Positions 1 through 6,723 of a stretch of 9,983 nt of DNA are shown here, piece by piece. The position numbers and the translations under genes are program-made. Origin of the DNA: Clostridia bacterium (GTDB lineage Bacteria; Bacillota; Clostridia; TANB77; CAG-508); NCBI GenBank assembly GCA_900768805.1, contig CAAGEF010000272.1, positions 1 through 9,983 on the forward strand, given 5' to 3'. The notes below the pieces were generated by a model, which saw only the letters and a list, made by a program, of their open reading frames with translations, searched no databases and had not been told where the DNA came from. Each line of letters begins with the position of its first letter. Position 1 is the stretch's first letter.

Positions 1-16
1 TGTGCTCTTCCGATCT
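1..16. other. Illumina adapter remnant (not genomic)
   Basis: The first 16 bases, TGTGCTCTTCCGATCT, are identical to the 3' end of the Illumina TruSeq read-2 adapter. They happen to keep the downstream reading frame open, so a gene caller could wrongly translate them as the start of the first protein. Genomic sequence starts at about position 17, which marks this edge as a contig end. Confidence 0.93.
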
Positions 17-1383
17 TTTATGATATTAAAGAATATAAGTTATGTCATTATATAATAAGCTTTTTTATTGTTCTAATACCAGTCTGTATTTATATGATAA
101 TGCTTAAAAATATTAAAATACCTATTGATTACATAATTAAAGTAATATTAGTTTTTATATTCATATTAATTTTAAAGTTAATACCTGATATTAAAAAGTT
201 AAATTTGTTATTAATAATTTTATTGATTATAGAATTAGGCTGGAATAGCTATTCATGTTTAAACAGATTTAAATATAAGTTAAAAGTAAATAATGATGAG
301 TATCAAGAGTGCATTGATTATATAAAAAATAAGGAAAATGAAAAGTTTTATAGAATAGATGATAATATGAATGAAAATTATAATTATCCAATTTTATATA
401 ATTACTTTGGAATTGATTTTTTTGTTTCAACAATAAAAAAAGATTTAGTAAATTTTTTTGTTGATTTAAATGTAGGAGATCATAGCAAAACAAAAAATCT
501 TATATCATTTGATGGCTCGTATAATTTAGTATCTTCACTTTTAAATGTAAAATATTATATAGAAACATTAAATATTAATAATGATATTTATAAGAAAATA
601 AGTGATATTGGAAAATACACAATATATGAAAATGAGGATAGTTTAGAATTAGGATATATGGTAGATGAAAAGATACTTGAAAATAAATTAGATGATAATG
701 GATTAGAAAATATTAATAATATATACAGAAATATGACTAATACAGACAAAAATGTAGTGGAAAAAGTGGAGATAAAAAAAGAAAGTAATGAATTATATTC
801 GTTTAATAATACAAATAATAAAGATTTTTATGTATTAGTAGATTTAAAAGGTTGGGAAGCTTGTTATTCTTCTATAAAGGTTAGTATAAATGACGAAAAA
901 ATATCAAACACAAATAATACTTATTTATATAAAGTTAAAAATAAGTATAAAGAAAATGAAAACATAACTATACAAATAAGTGCAGATGAACAAACTTTTA
1001 ATGATATTATAGGTGTATATACTTATTATTATAATGATGATATATACAAAGAGTGTATTGATAAATTAAAGAGAAATCAATTAGAAGTAACTAATATTGA
1101 AAATAGTCAATTAGAAGGTATAATTAAGGTGGAGGAGAAAAATATATTGTTTACTTCAATTCCATATAATAAAGACTTAGAAGTTTATGTTGATGGGGTA
1201 AAAAACGAAAAAATTAAATTACTAGATGCATTTACTGGTATAAGCTTAGAGGAGGGTGAACATAGAATTATGATTAAATATAGAACAAATATATTTTATA
1301 TTTCTATGATTCCTAGTTTGTGTGGTTTAGTGTTATTAGGTGTGTATATAAACAGATCAAAAATAAAAAAGTTGGAGAGATAA
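17..1383 (+). CDS. YfhO-family membrane protein, C-terminal fragment
   Basis: The frame is open from the window edge to the TAA at 1381-1383, so this is the last ~454 residues of a longer protein. The ATG at 94 lies inside a membrane segment and has no ribosome site, so it is unlikely to be the start. The fragment opens with three hydrophobic spans, the third ending in an I-E-L-G-W-N-S-Y motif. A large extracellular region follows, containing L-L-N-V-K-Y-Y-I, then a beta-rich part with S-I-P-Y-N-K, V-Y-V-D-G and E-E-G-E-H-R-I-M-I-K-Y, and a last span near the C-terminus. These motifs and their order are typical of YfhO. Characterised members are GT-C-like membrane proteins needed for glycosylating lipoteichoic acid in Bacillus and Listeria. 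Most of the N-terminal multi-span part is missing here. Family is fairly secure; the substrate is inferred. Confidence 0.78.
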
Positions 1384-1524
1384 GTATATTTGTAATATAA
1401 ATGAAATATTTTTTTTATGGTTTTAATAATTAGTAATTGATATAATAATAAAATAATAATTTTATGAACCAAAAGAAATTATTTTATGTCTAATTATAAA
1501 ACAAAAATAAAGGGAGGATTTGAT
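1384..1524 (+). promoter_or_regulatory. Intergenic region with extended -10 promoter candidate
   Basis: This gap between the YfhO fragment and the next gene contains TATAAT at 1441-1446, preceded by TG at 1438-1439, which makes an extended -10. The matching -35 position (1418-1423, TGGTTT) is weak. Transcription would begin near 1453 and give a leader of about 70 bases. I see no clear terminator after the YfhO stop, so read-through from upstream is possible. Confidence 0.4.
1512..1517 (+). promoter_or_regulatory. Ribosome binding site fixing the start at 1525
   Basis: GGGAGG lies 7 bases before the ATG at 1525. The upstream in-frame ATG at 1486 has no comparable site, and its extra 13 residues would be translated straight through this Shine-Dalgarno sequence. 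The ATG at 1525 is therefore preferred. Confidence 0.8.
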
Positions 1525-2286
1525 ATGATAGAAAAAGAACCAATAAAAATGAGTTTAAAAGTTTTTATTATATTAGTTTTAGTTGTATTAATTATTATAG
1601 GTATTATTGTAGGATGCTGTTATACAGTGTTTAATAATAAATCGAAATTAGAAGTTGGATATCAAAATTTGAGTTTATCAGTTGAAGGAGAAGAAAATAT
1701 TATACAAGGTAATCAAAATAATAGTAATATAAACGAAAATAAAAATTATGAAATGAATTCGGTAAAAGATACAGATGAAAAAGAGAATATTATACAAACT
1801 AATCAAAATAACAATATAAATGAAAATCAAAATAATGAAATATGTTCGATAAAAGATGCAGAGATTGTTATAAAAGAGTATTTAAATATTATGGGAACAT
1901 TATCTGGTTCACCTGATGCAGTGTTAGACTATTTGGGATATACGAATTACAATAATGGAGAATTTGATGATGAAGGTTATGTAAAAACTAATATAAAATA
2001 TGAAGAATTTAAAAAACAAATAATGGATGTAATGACAGAAAAATATATGACAGAAAAATTTGGAAATTATTTTAAAGATAAAAATGGAACATTGTATGTG
2101 TTACAAGGTGGTGGATCAGGAATTGAATATGATGTGAAAGAAGTAGTTTATAAGGGAGATAGGAATAATGTTTTTATAGCAAATGTTGATTCTTGGGTAG
2201 ATGAGTCTGCGAAAGAAAATAATAATATCGAATTTCATGTTGAAGAAAATATAAATGGTAAATATATAATAAATTATTGCGATTAA
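1525..2286 (+). CDS. Membrane-anchored or lipoprotein-like protein, unknown function
   Basis: This is a 253-residue protein. Residues 12-30 form one long hydrophobic segment ending in I-V-G-C (28-31), which fits a lipobox, so it may be a lipoprotein attached through Cys31. The unusually long hydrophobic stretch also fits a simple N-terminal anchor. Residues 57-112 are an Asn/Glu-rich stalk made of two copies of a 30-residue unit that begins E-N-I-I-Q and ends S-[VI]-K-D. The rest (about 108-253) is a small mixed alpha/beta domain with K-N-G-T-L-Y-V-L-Q-G-G-G-S-G near 186-199 and a C-terminal I-I-N-Y-C-D. The domain size and the pattern of helices followed by strands recall extracytoplasmic NTF2/cystatin-like domains, but I do not recognise the family. 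A terminator follows at 2296-2330. Confidence 0.8.
   Translation: MIEKEPIKMSLKVFIILVLVVLIIIGIIVGCCYTVFNNKSKLEVGYQNLSLSVEGEENIIQGNQNNSNINENKNYEMNSVKDTDEKENIIQTNQNNNINENQNNEICSIKDAEIVIKEYLNIMGTLSGSPDAVLDYLGYTNYNNGEFDDEGYVKTNIKYEEFKKQIMDVMTEKYMTEKFGNYFKDKNGTLYVLQGGGSGIEYDVKEVVYKGDRNNVFIANVDSWVDESAKENNNIEFHVEENINGKYIINYCD
1693..1860 (+). repeat. Tandem duplication encoding an Asn-rich stalk
   Basis: Two diverged in-frame copies lie at about 1693-1773 and 1783-1860, a 90-base period. Each encodes E-N-I-I-Q-x-N-Q-N-N, an N-I-N-E-N segment and an S-[VI]-K-D ending. The second copy lacks one codon. The repeat lengthens the linker between the membrane anchor and the C-terminal domain. Confidence 0.75.
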
Positions 2287-2295
2287 AATAAGAAT

Positions 2296-2330
2296 AAAGA
2301 TGGATTTGAAATATAATCTATCTTTTTTTA
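2296..2330 (+). terminator. Rho-independent terminator after the 1525-2286 gene
   Basis: Arms AAAGATGGATT (2296-2306) and AATCTATCTTT (2315-2325) pair with one G-T wobble around an 8-base loop. The hairpin runs into a T-rich tail ending at 2329. It sits 10 bases after the stop codon. Confidence 0.7.
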
Positions 2331-2356
2331 TTCAAAAATTGGTGCGTGAATAATTT

Positions 2357-2432
2357 AAAGCGGACATTTGCAATTAGTTTATTGATTTGCAATTTATATA
2401 ATGTACGCTTTGTTCTTTATTAAAGAACAAAG
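2357..2432. repeat. Nested inverted repeats in the 2331-2511 gap
   Basis: AAAGCGGACAT (2357-2367) pairs with ATGTACGCTTT (2401-2411) with one mismatch around a 33-base loop. The loop holds two direct copies of ATTTGCAATT (2366-2375 and 2385-2394). Overlapping its right arm, 2408-2432 is a perfect 12-bp inverted repeat around one central base, CTTTGTTCTTTA and its complement. The two hairpins share 2408-2411 and cannot both form fully. Neither is followed by a T-run. I see no gene here; the role is unknown. Confidence 0.55.
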
Positions 2433-2511
2433 TATTTGAATATAAAGATAATATCTGCTAAATTCTTTATAAATAAATTGATAAATATAAGATGGTTTCA
2501 GAAAATATCAC

Positions 2512-2543
2512 AAAAAAGTGGCGTGTATTACACGCCACTTTTT
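2512..2543. terminator. Strong bidirectional terminator between converging units
   Basis: GTGGCGTGTA (2518-2527) and TACACGCCAC (2529-2538) form a G+C-rich stem, flanked by six A's on the left and five T's on the right. It therefore works as an intrinsic terminator on both strands. On the minus strand it begins one base beyond the stop codon of the last operon gene, and on the plus strand it backs up the terminator at 2296-2330. Confidence 0.9.
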
Positions 2544-3650
2544 CTATGGACTATATGGTATTGATTTACCATCAGCTTTTACATGAGTTATTGAGAATTT
2601 ATCTGGAGCTACATCATAATGTACTTGTCCATTTAATGAAAGATTTGGTAAATTGTATTGTAACCAACTAGCAGGTTCAATTGTTATTATATTATCTGAT
2701 ATTGATACTATAGTTCCTGAATAGAAATAAGCTTGATCTGCAACAAATCCTTCTGGAACTTCAAAAGAAATTGTATCTGGAAGAGTACTTCCTTCATAAT
2801 TTAGATTTATAGTATATTCATAATAGTTACCAGCGTTTTCAGTATAAGTATAATTATATGAGCTATTTTCTAATTCTGTTTCACCACCAGAACCACCACC
2901 AGAAGAGTTTGTATTAGAGTTAGTATTGGTATTGGTATTGGTATTAGTATTAGTATTAGTATTAGTATTGGTATTGGTATTGGTATTAGTATTAGTATTG
3001 GTATTAGTATTGGTATTGGTATTAGTATTAGTATTAGTATTAGTATTGGTATTAGTATTGATATTAGTATTAGTGTTAGTATTATCATCAGGATTATCAC
3101 CAGAAGATTCATTTAAGCATTTTGCATATAAACCATTTAAAGTCAGATTTTTTATATAAACATCTGAACCATAGTTTGTTGTAAATGGCAATTGGAAAGG
3201 TAAAGTTAATTGCTGACCAAGAGTCACATAAGAAGAAGACGGAGAAAAAATAACAGTTACTCTATTTCCAACGCATGTAACAGATTCAGCTTGCCAAATA
3301 TTACAATTATTATTATGTAATTCTGGTTTACATCCATCATTTGTATCAAAAGAAATTTCTATTGATGTATAATCTGCATCTAAATTAGTTAAAAGAACAT
3401 TGACTTGTGTAATATATCCAGTATTTTCATCTCCCCAAGCTGCAGTAGTTTCATAAGTATATGTACTTTTTCCATATACATCTTCTTCTCCATTAAATAA
3501 AATATTCGCTCGGCCTGTAATTGTTAGATTATCACTTAGAAAAGCATATCCATAAGAAATGAGGCAGAGAGGAACTGCTAATATAGAAAATATAATATAT
3601 GGATTTAATAGTCTTTTTCTTTTTTTTATTTTGTATTTTTTCTTAAACAT
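2544..3650 (-). CDS. Secreted two-domain protein with SipW-type signal and Asn-Thr linker
   Basis: The ATG at 3650 (368 residues) follows GGAGG by 4 bases; an upstream in-frame TTG at 3677 has no ribosome site and is rejected. A basic N-terminus and hydrophobic core (15-35) lead into Y-G-Y-A-F-L-S-D-N-L-T-I-T-G-R-A-N-I (33-50), the kind of signal seen in SipW substrates. Residues 60-180 form a beta-rich domain with G-Y-I-T-Q-V-N-V-L-L-T-N, N-I-W-Q-A and G-Q-Q-L-T-L-P-F, a layout that recalls carbohydrate-binding module family 2. Residues about 190-250 are an Asn-Thr repeat, then a Gly/Ser hinge. Residues 263-368 are a second beta-rich domain with an aromatic-rich Y-N-Y-T-Y start. It is the last gene of the operon, and the terminator is immediately downstream. 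Likely a surface or matrix protein processed by the co-encoded peptidase. The binding-module idea is inference from pattern only. Confidence 0.82.
   Translation of the reverse strand: MFKKKYKIKKRKRLLNPYIIFSILAVPLCLISYGYAFLSDNLTITGRANILFNGEEDVYGKSTYTYETTAAWGDENTGYITQVNVLLTNLDADYTSIEISFDTNDGCKPELHNNNCNIWQAESVTCVGNRVTVIFSPSSSYVTLGQQLTLPFQLPFTTNYGSDVYIKNLTLNGLYAKCLNESSGDNPDDNTNTNTNINTNTNTNTNTNTNTNTNTNTNTNTNTNTNTNTNTNTNTNTNTNTNTNSNTNSSGGGSGGETELENSSYNYTYTENAGNYYEYTINLNYEGSTLPDTISFEVPEGFVADQAYFYSGTIVSISDNIITIEPASWLQYNLPNLSLNGQVHYDVAPDKFSITHVKADGKSIPYSP
2911..3084 (-). repeat. Hexanucleotide minisatellite encoding (Asn-Thr)n
   Basis: About 29 tandem hexamers read AAT-ACT or AAT-ACC on the minus strand and encode alternating Asn and Thr, with a few Ser or Ile variants at the edges. 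The ACT and ACC units are not random: blocks such as two ACC, four ACT, one ACC recur, suggesting growth by duplication of several hexamers at once. Because the unit is six bases, length changes keep the frame. The low complexity also creates spurious open frames here on both strands. Confidence 0.93.
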
Positions 3651-3683
3651 AAATCCTCCAAAAAAGCTTATATACAATAAAGT

Positions 3684-3708
3684 GAATGGCGACTATTAGC
3701 CGCCGTTC
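3684..3708 (-). other. Intercistronic hairpin before the last operon gene
   Basis: In the 81-base gap between the DUF5305-like gene and the last operon gene, GAACGGCGGC and GTCGCCATTC (minus strand) pair with one mismatch and one wobble around a 5-base loop. It is unusually G+C-rich for this region. No T-run follows, so it looks more like an RNA-stability or processing element than a full terminator. Confidence 0.5.
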
Positions 3709-3731
3709 ATTTAAATGTATATTAGTTGTTA

Positions 3732-4814
3732 TCAATCTTTTAATATAAATACATATTTTACTTTATTACTAATTACAAAGAAATTAGCTTCATTATGGTC
3801 AAATTGATTTGAAATCCAACATAAAATTGGTTTGTAAAGTTCTTCGGAAAGTTTAATAAGTTCTCCAAAGTCTTTTACTATAACAGTTGATTCTTCATCA
3901 GATTGAGGTTTATTTTCAACAATAACAATTCTAGTTTCACAAGATTTCAATATTCTATTTAATTCTAATTTGAATTCATTTCTAATGTAATTTAATTTTT
4001 GAGTTCTATAAGTAATGAAGTAAATTACATAAGCACTTATTGCCATAAGAACTATATTTAATGCAAGTAAAGGCATGTTTACAGATGTGGTTGTATTTGT
4101 ATTTTCTTGTTTAATATATTCAGTTTTTTCCTCGTTGTTTTTGTCTTCTACTACAGCAATTTTATCACCAATTGTTATACAATAATTAGAAGTATATTCG
4201 TTTTCTACTATTTGAGAATTTACTGTTGTAGATGTATTAACTGTAAGTTTTATATATAGAAATGCATCTGCAGACATTCCAAAAGTTTGTTTAAAGTTTA
4301 AAGCTTCTTGATGATATTTATCATAATTTATTTTTATCGATTCATCAATTGATATATCATCAGAAGATGTATAAGGTTGAGGTATTGATTTTATTGAATC
4401 TATTCTATTCCAAATTGAGTATTCAGTACCATTGTCTAAATATTTTGCATTAACCATGGCATCAATTTTATAAGTATAGGTAATAGGTAAGTTTTCAGAA
4501 TCTGTATATTTGTAATGCATTTGCATATTGATAGTATCAATTAAATCTGCAACATAAGTTTGACCAGATGGGAGAGATGATTCTTCGATAAAAGAATTGT
4601 CTTTTAGGTTAATTGAATAGTCTGATGAGAATGTGTTTGTATAAGAATAGATATCTCTTTGAATAACAGTATGTTCTTCTTTTGAAACTGATTTGAAAAT
4701 ACTTGCAGAAGAAATTGCAAATATAGTAACAAAAAGAAGCGCAAGAATTATTCTAGTAGAATTTCTTAGCTTTAACTTATTCAATTTCCTTTCCTTTCTT
4801 TTATTCTCTCTCAT
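3732..4814 (-). CDS. DUF5305-like two-span membrane protein
   Basis: This 360-residue protein has a very basic N-terminus, a first membrane span at about 20-40, an extracellular beta-rich region at 41-245, a second span at about 246-267, and a cytoplasmic tail at 268-360. The tail contains V-I-V-K-D-F-G-E-L-I-K-L-S-E, K-P-I-L, and an F-F-V-I-S-N-K-V-K-Y-V-F-I-L ending. This topology and tail pattern match the DUF5305 family, which is known from archaea and Firmicutes and occurs next to SipW-like signal peptidases. Its function is not established. It follows the (frame-corrected) peptidase stop by 13 bases and has AAGGAG 5 bases before its ATG, so the two are almost certainly cotranscribed. 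I infer an accessory role in export or assembly. It ends in TGA, showing that TGA is a stop in this organism. Confidence 0.78.
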   Translation of the reverse strand: MRENKRKERKLNKLKLRNSTRIILALLFVTIFAISSASIFKSVSKEEHTVIQRDIYSYTNTFSSDYSINLKDNSFIEESSLPSGQTYVADLIDTINMQMHYKYTDSENLPITYTYKIDAMVNAKYLDNGTEYSIWNRIDSIKSIPQPYTSSDDISIDESIKINYDKYHQEALNFKQTFGMSADAFLYIKLTVNTSTTVNSQIVENEYTSNYCITIGDKIAVVEDKNNEEKTEYIKQENTNTTTSVNMPLLALNIVLMAISAYVIYFITYRTQKLNYIRNEFKLELNRILKSCETRIVIVENKPQSDEESTVIVKDFGELIKLSEELYKPILCWISNQFDHNEANFFVISNKVKYVFILKD

Positions 4815-4827
4815 CTTTTCTCCTTAG

Positions 4828-5998
4828 TTAATTTCCAGTTTCTACCTCAACAGTTCTACTATTTAAATAGTGAATCCAAACAGTAGGCATAGCTAGATAT
4901 GGAATTTTAAAAATAACTTTTCCAATCAATTGATCTTCACGGACAGGATTACTATCTGGTGAAGAGTTATTATCACCTTTTGTGGTATATATAAATTCGC
5001 CGTTTTACTTGTTTTATTTCTATTACTCTATGGATAACAGTATAACCTTCTAATTGATATTCTATAATATCATTAAGTTTTATATCATTAGCAGTACATT
5101 TTTTTATAATAGCTAAATCTCCAATATGAATTTGTGGCTCCATACTTCCAGTTGCTACTCCAACTGGTTTAATAGGGAATATACCAAGTGCAAACCAAAT
5201 TACTGTAACTAAACCAATTGTTAAAGGAATTATTCCAGATGGATTAATTGGTTTCGAAATAGTATGAAGATTAAATTTATCTTTTTTTTGTATAAAATAT
5301 CTTACATATATAAGTAAAATTATAGGGAATATAGAATCAATAATTGCTTCTAAAACCCATGGTGAGTCTGGAAGAATTGGTGATAACCAAATTATTAAAT
5401 AATATAATATTTCATACAAAAACGGAGCCCAAAAATCTGTATGCATAACTAAAAAAGTAAATAAAATATTTTTAATAAAATCGGGTATTAAATTATAGCA
5501 TATTTGTTTAAAAAAGTAATAGATATTACTGCTATTTTGTAATGAAATGAAATTAATGCTTGGAATACTAAATACTAATACAATTAAAACAAATATGAGT
5601 TTTTTATCTTTTTTATATACATTGTTAATAAGTTTATATCTTATATATTCTTTGCAAAAAATAGGAATACCTATAGCATAAAAATTAATAATTAAACCTC
5701 TAATTGTAGAAGAATAAGGATTTTTTCCAAATCCTGTTAGTAATCCTGATAGTAAATAAAGTAAAGAATATAATAAAACTGTAATTAATACATATTGAAT
5801 AATATCTTTTTTAAATCTATTAGTTTTATAAGTATCTAGAATAATAAATTTTAATAGTAAGGCAAGTAATATAAAAAATAATGGATTTATAACATAACTA
5901 TATAAATTTCCATAATTAGACAAGTGAAATTGAGATATAAGAAAATAGGTAAGTATAAATAGAATAATTAATATTGTTGAATATTTGCTTGTTTTCAT
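4828..5998 (-). CDS. ER-type (SipW-like) signal peptidase I with multi-span N-terminus, frameshifted
   Basis: The intact frame runs from the ATG at 5998 (AAGGAG 7 bases upstream) to a TGA at 4973, giving 341 residues. Residues 1-275 hold about eight hydrophobic spans, far more than the one or two of ordinary SipW. Then come G-S-M-E-P with the nucleophile Ser285, I-G-D-L-A-I (292-297), and V-I-H-R-V with His323 in place of the bacterial Lys, the mark of the ER-type S26B group. The last residues of this frame are not family-like. The +1 frame beyond the T(4) run at 5003-5006 encodes N-G-E-F-I-Y-T-T-K-G-D-N-N, then V-R-E-D-Q-L-I-G-K-V, to a TAA at 4828. That is the expected box with the conserved Asp. 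One extra base in the T-run explains this; repaired, the protein is about 389 residues. It should cleave signal peptides of the flanking secreted proteins. Sequencing error or true pseudogene cannot be told apart here. Confidence 0.88.
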
Positions 5999-6022
5999 TT
6001 ATTTTCTCCTTCTCATATTTTC

Positions 6023-6057
6023 AATAATAAAGGAGCATTAAATACTCCTTTATTATT
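6023..6057 (-). other. Long perfect hairpin between substrate and peptidase genes
   Basis: AATAATAAAGGAG (6023-6035) and CTCCTTTATTATT (6045-6057) form a perfect 13-bp stem with a 9-base loop. It sits 8 bases after the small secreted protein's stop and 24 bases before the peptidase start. On the minus strand the stem ends in a T-rich arm but no long T-run follows. It is likely a partial terminator or 3' stabiliser that makes the first gene more abundant than the peptidase. Confidence 0.7.
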
Positions 6058-6065
6058 ATAGTTTG

Positions 6066-6644
6066 TTAAGTAGTTGTATTTGCATCAACATGGTTTGTTG
6101 TTCCATTAAATGGAGTTGTTACATCTTGACCATATTCAATATCTAAATTAAATGAAACTGATTCATCAGTTATTGAAGTAGCAGCTGGATCAACTTGAAC
6201 ATAAAAAGTTACTGTACAAGTTCCATTTGGTTCTATAGTTGGATGGCTAGTATTTATTGTCTCAAGTCCTGATATTTTGATATTTCCACTACCTGTAATA
6301 TTTGTTGGTGTAACTTTTGTAACTTTAGCTGGTAATGAACCAACATTTTTTATAACTGCAGTAAATTGAGCACCAGCTCCAGGATAAGCTAAATCTTTAA
6401 CTGTTACTGTTAAAGTATTTTTATCAGCAGAAATTTCACCTTTTGTTGCTGTTGTATCACACCCTATAGCTGAGTCAGTTGTTACTGAAGTAAATTCTAA
6501 ATCAAATTTACCTGCTTTGATATTTGCTGTACCTGTGATATGTAATGTGTCAGAAAAAGCAGCATAACCTACTGATAATGCTAATAATAGCACGATTAAT
6601 AAAATAATTAACGAATTTTTACTTGTCTTTTTTGTACCTTTCAT
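6066..6644 (-). CDS. Small TasA/CalY-like secreted protein with SipW-type signal
   Basis: This 192-residue protein is the first gene of the operon. It has a Lys-rich N-terminus, a hydrophobic core (11-26), and G-Y-A-A-F-S-D-T-L-H-I-T-G-T-A-N-I (26-42), typical of SipW-dependent signals; cleavage is likely near Ala28-Ala29. The mature part is a single Thr/Val-rich beta-sandwich-like domain. D-L-A-Y-P-G-A-G followed by V-I-K-N-V-G-S-L-P-A (84-106) resembles the pattern in TasA and CalY proteins, which form extracellular fibres. Cys62 and Cys143 could form a disulfide. It has no sortase motif and no C-terminal membrane span. GGAGG lies about 10 bases upstream of the ATG. A strong hairpin follows the stop and separates it from the peptidase gene, as expected for an abundant structural subunit. 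Fibre formation is inference; secretion is well supported. Confidence 0.85.
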   Translation of the reverse strand: MKGTKKTSKNSLIILLIVLLLALSVGYAAFSDTLHITGTANIKAGKFDLEFTSVTTDSAIGCDTTATKGEISADKNTLTVTVKDLAYPGAGAQFTAVIKNVGSLPAKVTKVTPTNITGSGNIKISGLETINTSHPTIEPNGTCTVTFYVQVDPAATSITDESVSFNLDIEYGQDVTTPFNGTTNHVDANTTT

Positions 6645-6682
6645 TTTTATTTTTACCTCCTATTATGTATTCTTACCTTTAT

Positions 6683-6688
6683 ATTATA
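6683..6688 (-). promoter_or_regulatory. -10 element of the secretion operon
   Basis: A perfect TATAAT on the minus strand places the transcription start near 6676, about 32 bases before the ATG at 6644. The expected -35 position (6706-6711, TAGATT) is poor, which fits a promoter that needs an activator. The repeated boxes at 6724-6787 lie just upstream of it. Confidence 0.5.
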
Positions 6689-6723
6689 ATTAAAATAATA
6701 AGAAAAATCTATTACAGAAACTT

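Noticed and set aside
94..1383. YfhO-family gene starting at the ATG at 94
   Set aside because: The frame is open upstream to the contig end, this Met lies in a membrane segment, and no ribosome site precedes it, so the protein is truncated and does not start there.
2911..3084. CRISPR-like repetitive array
   Set aside because: The unit is a continuous 6-base coding repeat without spacers.
2870..3159. Open frames on both strands encoding Val-Leu-rich or Ile-Pro-rich chains
   Set aside because: They are translations of the hexanucleotide repeat in other frames, lack ribosome sites, and overlap a well-supported secreted protein.
5003..5006. Programmed frameshifting in the signal peptidase
   Set aside because: The needed shift is +1 (or -2), there is no slippery heptamer, stop codon or stimulatory structure at the site as in prfB, and a simple homopolymer indel explains it better.
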